DNA from: an uncultured Faecalibacterium sp.
GTDB lineage: Bacteria > Bacillota > Clostridia > Oscillospirales > Ruminococcaceae
Length of the DNA: 52,517 nt
Direction: 5' to 3'
Assembly: GCA_937907025.1 (NCBI GenBank)
Contig: CALESJ010000011.1
Span: forward strand, 1 to 52,517
The notes under the pieces: model-generated
The model's input: the letters and a program-made list of their open reading frames with translations, nothing else
What the model was told of the DNA's origin: nothing
The model's database searches: none
Made by a program: the position numbers and the translations under genes
Shown: positions 33,843 to 41,736 of the stretch, piece by piece
Layout of the letters: every line of letters begins with the position of its first letter
Position numbering within the stretch: position 1 is the first letter of the stretch

Positions 33843-35058
33843 GGGTTTCCTCCATGGAAAAATGGTCAACATGGTTGACTGTACAGTTTGCAGAGGCATT
33901 TGCGCCCTGCAAAGTAACGGTCTGCCCCGCTTTCAGCTGCGAAACAGCCCGGCAACGATCCTTTTCATCCCGGACAATCGAATATCCGCGGGCAAGAACG
34001 CCATACGGATTCAGTGATTCTGCCATAGCAGCAGCATTTTGGAGTAGCACTTGTTTTTGCCGCAAATTCGTTGTTTTAGCTGCATTGATACCGGCTTCCA
34101 GCTCCTGCAGTTTTTGGCTTCTGCCATCCAGGGCAGCCCTTTGTGCCGCCAGAGTCCGCTGCGGTGCCAAGGCATCGAGATTATTATAACACATTTGAAT
34201 CCTGGACTGTATATTTTTTTGAATATTTTGTCCCAGAATGAATAAATTCTGTCGAACCTGGCGGATATCCGGCACGCAGAGTTCTGCCGCAGCCGACGGC
34301 GTCGGAGCGCGCAGGTCCGCCATATAGTCCAGAATCGTATAATCGATTTCATGTCCAACGGCAGACACCACAGGTTTGGTACACCGGCTGACCGCCCGGG
34401 CGATCCGTTCGCTGTTGAACACCCACAGGTCCTCCTTACTGCCGCCGCCCCGGGTCACCAGAATCAGTTCCGGGCGTGGGTCGGCATCCAGAGCGCGAAT
34501 CCCGTCAAGAATGCTTTGCTCCGCTTCCAGCCCCTGCACATTGACCGGAGCCAGCAGCAATTTGGTCATAGGCCAGCGACGGGAGATAACGTTGCATACA
34601 TCCTGCAGCGCCGCTCCTGTCTTGGAAGTCACCACCCCGATGCAGGCAGGCATCGCCGGTAGCGGCCGCTTACGGGCCGGGTCAAAAAGACCTTCCGCTT
34701 CCAGCTTTTTGCGCAGCGCGTCAAAGGCCATTTGCGCCGCACCGGCGCCGAACGGCCGCATATACTCGGCATAGACCTGAAAGGCACCGTCCCGCTCGTA
34801 CAGAGTGGCGCGCCCGTAAACCAGAACCAGCATCCCGTTCTGGGGTGCAAAGCCAAGCAGACGGGCTTTATCCCGGAACATCACAGTTTTCACGCTGGCC
34901 TGCTCGTCTTTCAGTGTAAAGTACAAGTGCCCGCTTTTGCTGTGCCGCGTGAAATTGGAGATCTCGCCGCAGACAATCAGATTATTCAGCGGTTCACAAG
35001 TTTCCAGCACTCGACGCGCCAGGGCATTCAGAGCACTTACCTGGATGTATTCGGCCAT
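33820..35058 (-). CDS. xseA: Exodeoxyribonuclease VII large subunit
   Basis: A 412-residue nuclease subunit. It has an N-terminal OB-fold (about 1-100, with NFTRHSKSGHLYFTLKD), a catalytic core (about 120-300, with IGVVTSKTGAALQDV, LVTRGGGSKEDLWVFN and VSAVGHEIDYTILD) and a C-terminal coiled coil. Length is typical. GGGAGG precedes the ATG. It overlaps the TsaD-like gene by 22 bp. Confidence 0.95.
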   Translation of the reverse strand: MAEYIQVSALNALARRVLETCEPLNNLIVCGEISNFTRHSKSGHLYFTLKDEQASVKTVMFRDKARLLGFAPQNGMLVLVYGRATLYERDGAFQVYAEYMRPFGAGAAQMAFDALRKKLEAEGLFDPARKRPLPAMPACIGVVTSKTGAALQDVCNVISRRWPMTKLLLAPVNVQGLEAEQSILDGIRALDADPRPELILVTRGGGSKEDLWVFNSERIARAVSRCTKPVVSAVGHEIDYTILDYMADLRAPTPSAAAELCVPDIRQVRQNLFILGQNIQKNIQSRIQMCYNNLDALAPQRTLAAQRAALDGRSQKLQELEAGINAAKTTNLRQKQVLLQNAAAMAESLNPYGVLARGYSIVRDEKDRCRAVSQLKAGQTVTLQGANASANCTVNHVDHFSMEETHENTQEL

Positions 35059-35984
35059 GCCCCCACCTCCCTGGCAGCCAGAATAGAAACGCCGATGGCA
35101 TTATCGGATGCAAACTTACCGGGGACAAAGTATGCCTGCGGAATCCGGTGGGTAATGTACTGCCGCACCAGATCACTGCTCATGACACCACCCGCAAAGA
35201 CCACCGGCAACCCGGAATATTGTGCCTGTGCAGCGATGCACATACGGCGCAGTGTTTCCGCCACACACAGCAGACAGTATTTACAGACATATTCGGGAGA
35301 GCGGCCCTCCTGCAGCAGTTTTTCGCACTGATTTTGCAACCCGGAAAGGCTGCAGTTCATTCCCTGAACACTGGCACGGGGACGTACAGACTCCGCACAG
35401 TGCGCCGCCAGCTCACTAACCTGCGCCCCCGCCGGAAAGCCGTATCCGAGCCGGACACCGAGTCGATCCACGGCCTGTCCGGCATACAAATCACCGGAAG
35501 TTCCCAGACATTCCAGATGTCCCTGCTCATCACAATGCAGCAAGTCAGTGGTACCACCGGAAACGTGGAATATCAAAAGTTCCCTGCCGAAAAATTCCGG
35601 GCCTGCTGCCGCAAACATAGCGGCTGCCGCATGCCCCTGCTGATGGGTGGTCTGCACCATCGGAATTCCCCGCGCCAGGGAAAATGCCGTGGCCATATTG
35701 ACACCGACCAAAAAACACGGCATATAGGAGCCTTCCACGTCACGGGGCCGGGCAGAAACTCCCACAGCACCAATCCGCGTCAAATCAGTCTTGGCGGCAA
35801 TCGTCTGCAACAGCTGGGGCAAAGCGGCCGTGTGGTGAAACACAGCATCGCTCTGGCGCAGGCCCAATTGACCGCTCTTGACCGGCAGAAACTGTTTGCA
35901 ATCACAAACAACCTCTCCGGCTGTTGTGTCAAAAACTGCCAGAGAGGTTGCATAGTTGCTTGTATCAAGCCCGAGGATCAGCAT
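35037..35984 (-). CDS. TsaD/Kae1-like paralogue (peptidase M22 family)
   Basis: A 315-residue ASKHA-fold protein related to TsaD. It has the nucleotide-binding start LGLDTSNYATS, the metal-binding HQQGHAAAA (HxxxH) and FAGGVMSSDL near the end. It is shorter and more divergent than true TsaD, which makes t6A in tRNA. Paralogues of this kind sit between nusB and xseA in many clostridia and have no settled function. The start overlaps the nusB stop (ATGCTGA). Confidence 0.85.
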   Translation of the reverse strand: MLILGLDTSNYATSLAVFDTTAGEVVCDCKQFLPVKSGQLGLRQSDAVFHHTAALPQLLQTIAAKTDLTRIGAVGVSARPRDVEGSYMPCFLVGVNMATAFSLARGIPMVQTTHQQGHAAAAMFAAAGPEFFGRELLIFHVSGGTTDLLHCDEQGHLECLGTSGDLYAGQAVDRLGVRLGYGFPAGAQVSELAAHCAESVRPRASVQGMNCSLSGLQNQCEKLLQEGRSPEYVCKYCLLCVAETLRRMCIAAQAQYSGLPVVFAGGVMSSDLVRQYITHRIPQAYFVPGKFASDNAIGVSILAAREVGAWPNTSR

Positions 35985-36418
35985 GTTTCGCCTTCGGGCT
36001 CCTGGGTCAGGCCCTTTTCCCGCGCAACGGACCCCAGCAGACCGTTGACAAACTGATGGTCGTTATCGGCGCCATACTTTTTGACAAGCTCCACCGCTTC
36101 GTTAATAGCAACGGCAGGCTTTTTTTCCTCACCGTACAGCATCTCCGCCAAGCAAATGCGCATGGCAGTCAGGCTCACGCGCGGCAGGCGGGACAGAGTC
36201 CACCCTTTCAGGTGTGCAGAAATCATCTCATCGATTTCCTCGCTGTGGGCAGACCAGTCATTCAGAAGGCGCTTGGAAAAACCATCCAGCACCAATTCGC
36301 TGCTCTCCCCGCCAGCCTGCACAGGGTCCTGCATCAGGTCCGTGTGAAAGGTTGCGGCAAAAGCTGCCAAAAAAGCGTTTTCTCGGGATTCGCGTCGGGT
36401 CATTGAATTCTGGGCCAT
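35978..36418 (-). CDS. nusB: Transcription antitermination factor NusB
   Basis: A 146-residue all-helical RNA-binding protein (RRESRENAFLAAFAATFH at its start, PAVAINEAVELVKKYGADND and FVNGLLGSVAR near the end). It joins NusE at boxA in rRNA transcription antitermination. Length is typical. It follows asp23 by 42 bp and leads into the xseA-dxs operon. Confidence 0.94.
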   Translation of the reverse strand: MAQNSMTRRESRENAFLAAFAATFHTDLMQDPVQAGGESSELVLDGFSKRLLNDWSAHSEEIDEMISAHLKGWTLSRLPRVSLTAMRICLAEMLYGEEKKPAVAINEAVELVKKYGADNDHQFVNGLLGSVAREKGLTQEPEGETC

Positions 36419-36460
36419 AGTATCCGTATCCTAACTTTCCGTTTTATTTTTACCGTTTGA

Positions 36461-36817
36461 TCAGGCTTCCGCCTCTTCCGCCAGACCGCTGACGATGACA
36501 TCCACGCGGGAAACCGTAATGCCGCACATGTTCTGGATGGTCTGCTTCACATTTTCCTGAACCTTTTTGCTCACGGACATGATCTTGCAGCCATACTTGG
36601 CGATGATGTGCAGGGTCACCATGGCAACACCATCTTCCATCTCAACGGACACGGGCTTGTGCAGGCTCGTTTTGCTCAAAATTCCGCGCACGCTCTGCAT
36701 GCTGCCGGAAGCGACCGAATCCACGCCTTCCACTTCCAAAGCAGCCGTTCCTGCGATTTTGGCGATTACATCGGTCGATATCTGCAGGCTGCCCGCCACG
36801 GTATTACGCACATCCAT
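36461..36817 (-). CDS. Asp23/Gls24-family envelope stress protein
   Basis: A 118-residue Asp23/Gls24 (YqhY-like) protein with GSLQISTDVIAKIAGTAAL and the GCKIMSVSKKVQENVKQTIQ core. YqhY in Bacillus sits in the same place before nusB and affects acetyl-CoA carboxylase activity; the role here is inferred. AGGAGG precedes the ATG. It is first after the promoter at 36884-36912. Confidence 0.92.
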   Translation of the reverse strand: MDVRNTVAGSLQISTDVIAKIAGTAALEVEGVDSVASGSMQSVRGILSKTSLHKPVSVEMEDGVAMVTLHIIAKYGCKIMSVSKKVQENVKQTIQNMCGITVSRVDVIVSGLAEEAEA

Positions 36818-36868
36818 GGGTCTTACCTCCTGTTATGCAGGGCACGAAATCCATGCCCTCGTATTCAT

Positions 36869-36882
36869 TGTTTAATTAAACA
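36869..36882. promoter_or_regulatory. 14-bp perfect palindrome at the asp23 transcription start
   Basis: TGTTTAATTAAACA lies directly downstream of the -10 box, over the expected start site, where a bound repressor would block transcription. Confidence 0.5.
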
Positions 36883-36883
36883 T

Positions 36884-36912
36884 ACTATACCATAGAAAAC
36901 TTTTTTTGTAAA
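36884..36912 (-). promoter_or_regulatory. Promoter of the asp23-nusB-dxs-recN operon
   Basis: On the reverse strand TTTACA (36907-36912), 17 bp, TATAGT (36884-36889). It lies between spoIIIAH and asp23, so the housekeeping genes can be expressed apart from the sporulation operon. Confidence 0.8.
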
Positions 36913-36926
36913 TATCAGCCGCCGCC

Positions 36927-37544
36927 TCACTTCACTTCGGTGATGGTAATATCCTGCGCGTCCAATTCCTTACAGCTGGCCAGCAGCACATCCCGGATCT
37001 GGGTCACCTCATCCGCTGTCAGTGCATCGTTTTCGGTCATCACCGTCACATCGGCCCGGCCGGGGCCGAGGGTGACAACGCAATCGGCAAATCCTTTTGC
37101 CTTGATCTTGTTTTCCAGGCTGGTTTCAGAGGTAATATTGCTGACCTGCATTTCCAGTTCTTCGGTCAGTTTTTCTTTTTCCTCGTCACTCAGGCTGGTG
37201 TTTTTCAGTGTTTTCTGGATGGAATCCAAGGCTTCGTCCCGCGCCTTGGTGCGGGCCAGACGCGCCGATTCAAAGAATTCCGTGCCGGAATCCTGATTTG
37301 CGCTGACAAGCTGGGCCTCCCCGTAATTCTTGTTTGCGGTTTCTTCTGCCTGCCCTACACTGAGGGGATCATACACAGCTACGCTCTCCGTTTCAGCTGA
37401 AGCCGACACAGCCTCTTCCGGTTCAGTGCTTACGGCTTGCGGAACGCTCTTGGCAAAACTCCAGTTCATATACACGGCAGCCCCCAATGCAAGAACCAGA
37501 GTGGCCAGAGTCACCCCACGGCCTTTATGCTGCAGCTTCATCAT
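36927..37544 (-). CDS. spoIIIAH: Stage III sporulation protein AH
   Basis: A 205-residue mother-cell membrane protein with one N-terminal segment (about 10-30) and an extracytoplasmic domain whose last 90 residues carry the FliF/YscJ-like ring-building fold (ADCVVTLGPGRADVTVMT). It pairs with forespore SpoIIQ to form the feeding-tube channel. The linker is acidic. Two adjacent ATGs follow AAGGAGG. It is the last gene of the spoIIIA operon. Confidence 0.9.
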   Translation of the reverse strand: MMKLQHKGRGVTLATLVLALGAAVYMNWSFAKSVPQAVSTEPEEAVSASAETESVAVYDPLSVGQAEETANKNYGEAQLVSANQDSGTEFFESARLARTKARDEALDSIQKTLKNTSLSDEEKEKLTEELEMQVSNITSETSLENKIKAKGFADCVVTLGPGRADVTVMTENDALTADEVTQIRDVLLASCKELDAQDITITEVK

Positions 37545-37559
37545 ACATTGCCTCCTTGA

Positions 37560-38105
37560 TTATTGCTCTGTGACCATTTTTGTGACGGTAATATGATTGG
37601 CTCCGACTCCGGTCAACGCCCGGACCAGTTCGGTAACGGTACTTTTCACAGCGGCTTCCCCGCCGCCTTCGCATAACACAGCCACACCCTGTATTTCAGG
37701 GGTCTGTACTCGTTCGACAAGAGCGTCATCCCCCATCAGCACATGTTCGCTCCGGCTGGAAGTGTCCCCCTGCTCGGTGTCCACGGCATATACCGTTTCC
37801 TCCCCGGCGGAAAGTGTCACCATAACACGGCATTGCCCTGCCCCCTCCACAGCTTCGATCATATCTTGCAGCCGTTGTTCAAGGTCCGCCACATAGGTCC
37901 GGGTATCCGCCTGCGCGGTAACGCTTTCCGGCTGAACGGGCTTTTCCGCCGCTGTGCTGGCCGGTATCCATTCAGAGATGCAAAGCAAAATCATTCCGGC
38001 CATTCCCAGCAAAACAAGAAGATTGACGCGCTTTTTTCCCTCCGGGAACCTTTTCTTCAGGGATTCCAACCATGCAGCCAGCTTCTTTACCCTTGCTTCC
38101 GTCAC
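37560..38105 (-). CDS. spoIIIAG: Stage III sporulation protein AG
   Basis: A 181-residue protein with one membrane segment (about 26-43) and a C-terminal ring-building domain (with LEQRLQDMIEAVEGAGQCRV and VQTPEIQGVAVLCEGG, the typical AG signature). It forms a large ring in the mother-cell membrane. The start codon is GTG, one base after the AF stop, with AAGGGGG upstream. Confidence 0.92.
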   Translation of the reverse strand: MTEARVKKLAAWLESLKKRFPEGKKRVNLLVLLGMAGMILLCISEWIPASTAAEKPVQPESVTAQADTRTYVADLEQRLQDMIEAVEGAGQCRVMVTLSAGEETVYAVDTEQGDTSSRSEHVLMGDDALVERVQTPEIQGVAVLCEGGGEAAVKSTVTELVRALTGVGANHITVTKMVTEQ

Positions 38106-38106
38106 G

Positions 38107-38544
38107 TTATTTTCCCCCTTCCGTTTCTATGGTAAAAGACAAGGCCCCGGCATTTTCCGCCATCAGTTCCTGCGCCCGCGGAACATCCGCTTCTTGCTTC
38201 AGAATGACATGCAGGGTTTCCCCTTCCCATAGGAACTCAGCCTCTATATTCCGGCGCCGGAACAGCTCCTGCAGAGCCTGGACAGAAACTTCCAGGCCCA
38301 GCTGTTCCTGATACTCGGTCAAATCCGTGGAGGATGCGGAGGAAGGATCATATCGGGTAATTTCACCGGCAATGGCATTCCAATCCGCTTTGACATTGGA
38401 TTGCAGTACCGACGTTAGAATATATAGCATCAATACGGTATTTATGACCGGTTTAAAGTGATTGTCCGGCCAAAAGATACGGATCATTCCTGCAGCCGCA
38501 CATAACAGACAGATTCCGAGTGCCATCTGCCGAACCCATTGCAT
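38107..38544 (-). CDS. spoIIIAF: Stage III sporulation protein AF
   Basis: A 145-residue protein with two N-terminal membrane segments (about 7-20 and 32-48) and a soluble C-terminal domain. It is short relative to Bacillus AF (206), but the order AE-AF-AG and the FRPVIN-like start HFKPVINTVLMLYIL support the call. GGAGGAGG precedes the ATG. Confidence 0.85.
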   Translation of the reverse strand: MQWVRQMALGICLLCAAAGMIRIFWPDNHFKPVINTVLMLYILTSVLQSNVKADWNAIAGEITRYDPSSASSTDLTEYQEQLGLEVSVQALQELFRRRNIEAEFLWEGETLHVILKQEADVPRAQELMAENAGALSFTIETEGGK

Positions 38545-38548
38545 AAAA

Positions 38549-39652
38549 TCATCCTCCTCCCGTTCCGGTGATCAGAAGCAGTGCCGTGGACAGAAACACC
38601 ATAAAGAAGTACATCGTCAGGATCGAGCCGCACAAACGTACGCCTTGCGCGAAACTGCGGCAGATTTGCCAGCATTGCTTTTGCCCGCTGCCTGCGGCAA
38701 TGATACCCGCGGCAGAAAAGCTCAGATAAAACAGCAGACAACGCAGAAAGACAGGCAGGAACAATCCCCCCAAGGCCAGAACCGCCGTCAGAGCCAGCGA
38801 GCCTTTCAGAATCTGCACAGCGCTGACAGCGCCGGTCAGCGCCGCAGCGGCCGCATCGCCCACCACCGGAATAGCTCCGCTGAGGACGCCGCGTCCCATC
38901 CGGATTGCCGCGTTGTCAACGCTGCCGGCCAGAACATTCTGCAGGCCCAGCACAAAGCTGAACAGCGCCGCACACAGCTTGAGCAGCCAGGACAGGCACC
39001 GGGAAAACAGGGCGGCAGCTTCCGCAATCCCTGCATTTCCCCACACGGCAGCTGAAACGCCGAAGCAAAAATAGATTTGCATGACAGGCATCAGAACCGT
39101 CTGGATTACACCGGAAAGGAAACTCGACATAGCATAGAACATGGTACTGTAAACTGCAGCGCCACCCGTCTGCCCGCCCGCCGCAGCGGCTGCGCTGTAT
39201 ACAGGAATGAAACCAATCAGATAAGTCTGACACTGCTGGGCTGTTTGTCCCACCAGGCCGACAAGTTCCATCATTCCGGCCAGGCAGATTGCCCCAAAGC
39301 CCAGGACCGATACAGCGTCTATGCACTTTTGCCAGCCGCCCTTTCCGGCTGTCAGCCCTGCCAGACACGAAAGGAGCAAAAAGGCGATTGCCTGCACCGC
39401 CAAACGTACCGGCGCCCCCACGGCCTGTCTGGCTGCATCCAAAACCCACGTCCACACAGCAGACAGATCCCAGTTCAGCGCATCCGCTATTTCTTCCGGG
39501 ATACTGCTTATGCTGGTGCTATCGGATAGTTCCGCAGCATGTACCGTGGGTCCCGCAAGAATAAACCAGATCAGCACAAAAAGGAGGACAGCGAACCGAC
39601 GAGGCTTTGCAGCAGAGGCAGTGCCTGGAGCATGGCCAGCATTCTCCCGCAC
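38549..39652 (-). CDS. spoIIIAE: Stage III sporulation protein AE
   Basis: About 367 residues: a signal peptide (PRRFAVLLFVLIWFILAG, then HAAE) followed by seven or so membrane segments, with SpoIIIAE hallmarks GGAAVYSTMFYAMSSFLSG and PVVGDAAAAALTGAV. It is the permease-like core of the SpoIIIA complex. No ATG fits; a GTG at 39652 is chosen because it gives a full signal peptide, but this overlaps spoIIIAD by 82 bp. A GTG near 39576 would give a very short leader without an SD. The start is therefore uncertain. Confidence 0.85.
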   Translation of the reverse strand: MRENAGHAPGTASAAKPRRFAVLLFVLIWFILAGPTVHAAELSDSTSISSIPEEIADALNWDLSAVWTWVLDAARQAVGAPVRLAVQAIAFLLLSCLAGLTAGKGGWQKCIDAVSVLGFGAICLAGMMELVGLVGQTAQQCQTYLIGFIPVYSAAAAAGGQTGGAAVYSTMFYAMSSFLSGVIQTVLMPVMQIYFCFGVSAAVWGNAGIAEAAALFSRCLSWLLKLCAALFSFVLGLQNVLAGSVDNAAIRMGRGVLSGAIPVVGDAAAAALTGAVSAVQILKGSLALTAVLALGGLFLPVFLRCLLFYLSFSAAGIIAAGSGQKQCWQICRSFAQGVRLCGSILTMYFFMVFLSTALLLITGTGGG

Positions 39653-39960
39653 AGTTCCACTGCCCCGGCGGCTGCGCTCATTCCCGATTCGCGGCAAAGG
39701 TCGGCGGCAAGTTGTGCCACCAAAGAAATCCCCAGCACTTGCAGCACACACCCAAAGCTTTGCCCGCCGGGAAAGGCCGTGTAAGCCGTCAGGGTTTCGA
39801 TCAGCCGAAGTACCGGTTCCACCTGCCGGAAGGTCAGAACCAGCACAGCGCCCGCACCGCAGACCGACACAAGGAACGAATAGGCAGGCTGCTCTTTTTT
39901 CAGCGTCAGTACCAAAAGTCCGCCTGCCAGAACCATGGCCGCAATTTTGATGATCAGCAT
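39571..39960 (-). CDS. spoIIIAD: Stage III sporulation protein AD
   Basis: A 129-residue membrane protein with about four segments, starting IIKIAAMVLAGGLLVLTLKK and including CRESGMSAAAGAVELCGRM, which matches SpoIIIAD. No clear SD is present; it begins eight bases after the AC stop, so translation is probably coupled. Confidence 0.92.
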   Translation of the reverse strand: MLIIKIAAMVLAGGLLVLTLKKEQPAYSFLVSVCGAGAVLVLTFRQVEPVLRLIETLTAYTAFPGGQSFGCVLQVLGISLVAQLAADLCRESGMSAAAGAVELCGRMLAMLQALPLLQSLVGSLSSFLC

Positions 39961-39968
39961 AGTTCATA

Positions 39969-40163
39969 TTACAAATCAAACAGCGCCTTGATCAGCACAA
40001 ACAAGTCACTGATCTGACGCACCAGCATCGTAAGTACCACAATCAGACCCGCCAATGTTGTCATCATAGCCTGGTCCTCGCGGCCGGAACGGATCAGCAG
40101 TTGGTTCAGTACCGCCACAATGATGCCAATGGCCGCGATTTTGAACACCAGATCAATATCCAT
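39969..40163 (-). CDS. spoIIIAC: Stage III sporulation protein AC
   Basis: A 64-residue, two-helix membrane protein with FKIAAIGIIVAVLNQLLIRS and the conserved GREDQAMMTTLAG. Size is exactly that of the family. GAGGAG lies eight bases before the ATG. Confidence 0.95.
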   Translation of the reverse strand: MDIDLVFKIAAIGIIVAVLNQLLIRSGREDQAMMTTLAGLIVVLTMLVRQISDLFVLIKALFDL

Positions 40164-40187
40164 CTTCGGAACTCCTCTATCAGACGA

Positions 40188-40664
40188 TCAGGCAAGTACA
40201 ATAGCCGCCAACAGCCCCATACAAGCTCCCACACGGGGATATAACCTCTGTGCCTGTCCGGCCGAATCCCGAGCCTGTTTTCCGGCATGACAGCAGACTT
40301 CACACAAGTGATCCAAGATTTCGCAAGCACTTTGACGGGAAGCCGTTTCCATTGTTTCCAGCCCCTCTCGCAGTTCTCTGCCCAAATGCTCCTCCAGACA
40401 GGCCGGCGGTTTGATTTGGGAATAGGTTGGCAACGTATCAGGACAAAATTCCGCAAATTCCCGGTGCTGTGCCGCCATCGTCAGCACAACCGTTCCCGGC
40501 AGGCATCGGTAACGGACCGCCTCCTGCACATATTGCAGAAACCGGACAAAGGTTTCAATGCGGTAGGCTTCCTCTCTTTTACGGCAAGCAGATGTCCACC
40601 CAACGCCCCCGCCGCACAGGACCAGAAGGCTGCCACCCAGAAATTTCAAGAACAGAGTCGTCAT
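40188..40664 (-). CDS. spoIIIAB: Stage III sporulation protein AB
   Basis: A 158-residue protein with membrane segments at each end (about 5-25 and 142-158) and a soluble helical middle (RIETFVRFLQYVQEAVRY). It is related to the T2SS GspF fold. The start overlaps the AA stop by 4 bp. Confidence 0.9.
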   Translation of the reverse strand: MTTLFLKFLGGSLLVLCGGGVGWTSACRKREEAYRIETFVRFLQYVQEAVRYRCLPGTVVLTMAAQHREFAEFCPDTLPTYSQIKPPACLEEHLGRELREGLETMETASRQSACEILDHLCEVCCHAGKQARDSAGQAQRLYPRVGACMGLLAAIVLA

Positions 40665-41548
40665 GTCAGATTCACCATTCGCGTTACCTGGCCGGGGCTG
40701 TCCCGCCCGGATAAAAATATCGCCATCGAAAAGGCGCCGGTTTTCAGCAAACGAATCAGCTGCGGTTTTCGGTACAGATTTTCCGGTGTATCACAATGGA
40801 CCGACGCCAGAAACACCACCCCCGATGCCAGCCCTGCTTCCAGCGCAGCTGCATCGGCTGCTGTACCCAGCTCATCGCAGACAATGGCCTGGGGATTCAT
40901 ACAGCGCAATGCCATATTGATTCCGGCGGCCCGCTCCACACGGGTATAAACATCACAGTTCAAAGCCGGCTTGTCCGTTTTAGAAGTGCTGCAGGGAACC
41001 AGTTCTCCACGCTCGTCCACCACGCAGAAAATGCGGTCCCACTGTGCCAACTGGGCAATCATACTGCGCAGAAAGGTCGTTTTTCCGCTGCCCGGCACCC
41101 CGGCCACCAGAATTCCGCCTTCCAGATTCCGCAGTGCCTGTTGTACCCGTGTCGGAATGGGGCAGGTTATCCAGCGCGCCACCCGAAGGTTCAGCGCCCG
41201 TACCACAGCGAATCCGTCCGTCATACACAGCCCTGCCACACCAATCCGGCTACCATTTTCCGCCGTAAAATACCCTTGTGCCAGTTCCTTTTCATATGCG
41301 TAAGCACTGTGTCCGCAGAGCGACAGAAAACACTGTTGCACCATATCCTCCGAAAGCCGGTCTAAAACCGGCTCGTCCGGCAGTAAGGCACGGGCTGCTA
41401 CCAGCCTCCCTTTGATTGTAAACTGCAACGGCTGATTGGCGCGCAGGCGAATTTCCTGTACTGCGGATGCCTGAACCGATTTCAACCGCACCAGGGCTTT
41501 ATACAGCACTTCCGGCAAACATGTGATCACGGTGTAATACTCGTCCAT
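40661..41548 (-). CDS. spoIIIAA: Stage III sporulation protein AA (ATPase)
   Basis: A 295-residue AAA-type ATPase related to secretion ATPases, giving energy to the SpoIIIA-SpoIIQ channel. Walker A is AGVPGSGKTT, Walker B region AIVCDELGT, with EIRLRANQPLQ near the N-terminus. GAGGTG precedes ATG 41548; an upstream in-frame extension to 41707 is not supported. It is the first gene of the operon. A CATACAGT at 41569-41576 resembles a sigma-E -10 box. Confidence 0.94.
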   Translation of the reverse strand: MDEYYTVITCLPEVLYKALVRLKSVQASAVQEIRLRANQPLQFTIKGRLVAARALLPDEPVLDRLSEDMVQQCFLSLCGHSAYAYEKELAQGYFTAENGSRIGVAGLCMTDGFAVVRALNLRVARWITCPIPTRVQQALRNLEGGILVAGVPGSGKTTFLRSMIAQLAQWDRIFCVVDERGELVPCSTSKTDKPALNCDVYTRVERAAGINMALRCMNPQAIVCDELGTAADAAALEAGLASGVVFLASVHCDTPENLYRKPQLIRLLKTGAFSMAIFLSGRDSPGQVTRMVNLT

Positions 41549-41655
41549 TGCATTCACCTCACACCACCACTGTATGTGGGCATAGCCTGTGCTAGAACAT
41601 TCCGCCTCACCATTTCCGCCTAAACCAGTAGTGCCCCTTCGACATAGTCCGATAC

Positions 41656-41686
41656 GGGCGCATGGGCATCGCATATTCATGCGCCC
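41656..41686. repeat. Inverted repeat in the spoIIIAA/peptidase intergenic region
   Basis: GGGCGCATG (41656-41664) and CATGCGCCC (41678-41686) with a 13-bp centre. There is no T-run, so it is not a terminator; it lies between divergent genes and may be an operator. Role unknown. Confidence 0.5.
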
Positions 41687-41736
41687 ATCTCGGAACACTA
41701 TGACCATACCGCTTCGCCTATTGAGGAGATCTATTC

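Noticed and set aside
36434..36460. A terminator between asp23 and nusB
   Set aside because: The 42-bp gap has no stem with a T-run, so the genes are taken as one operon.
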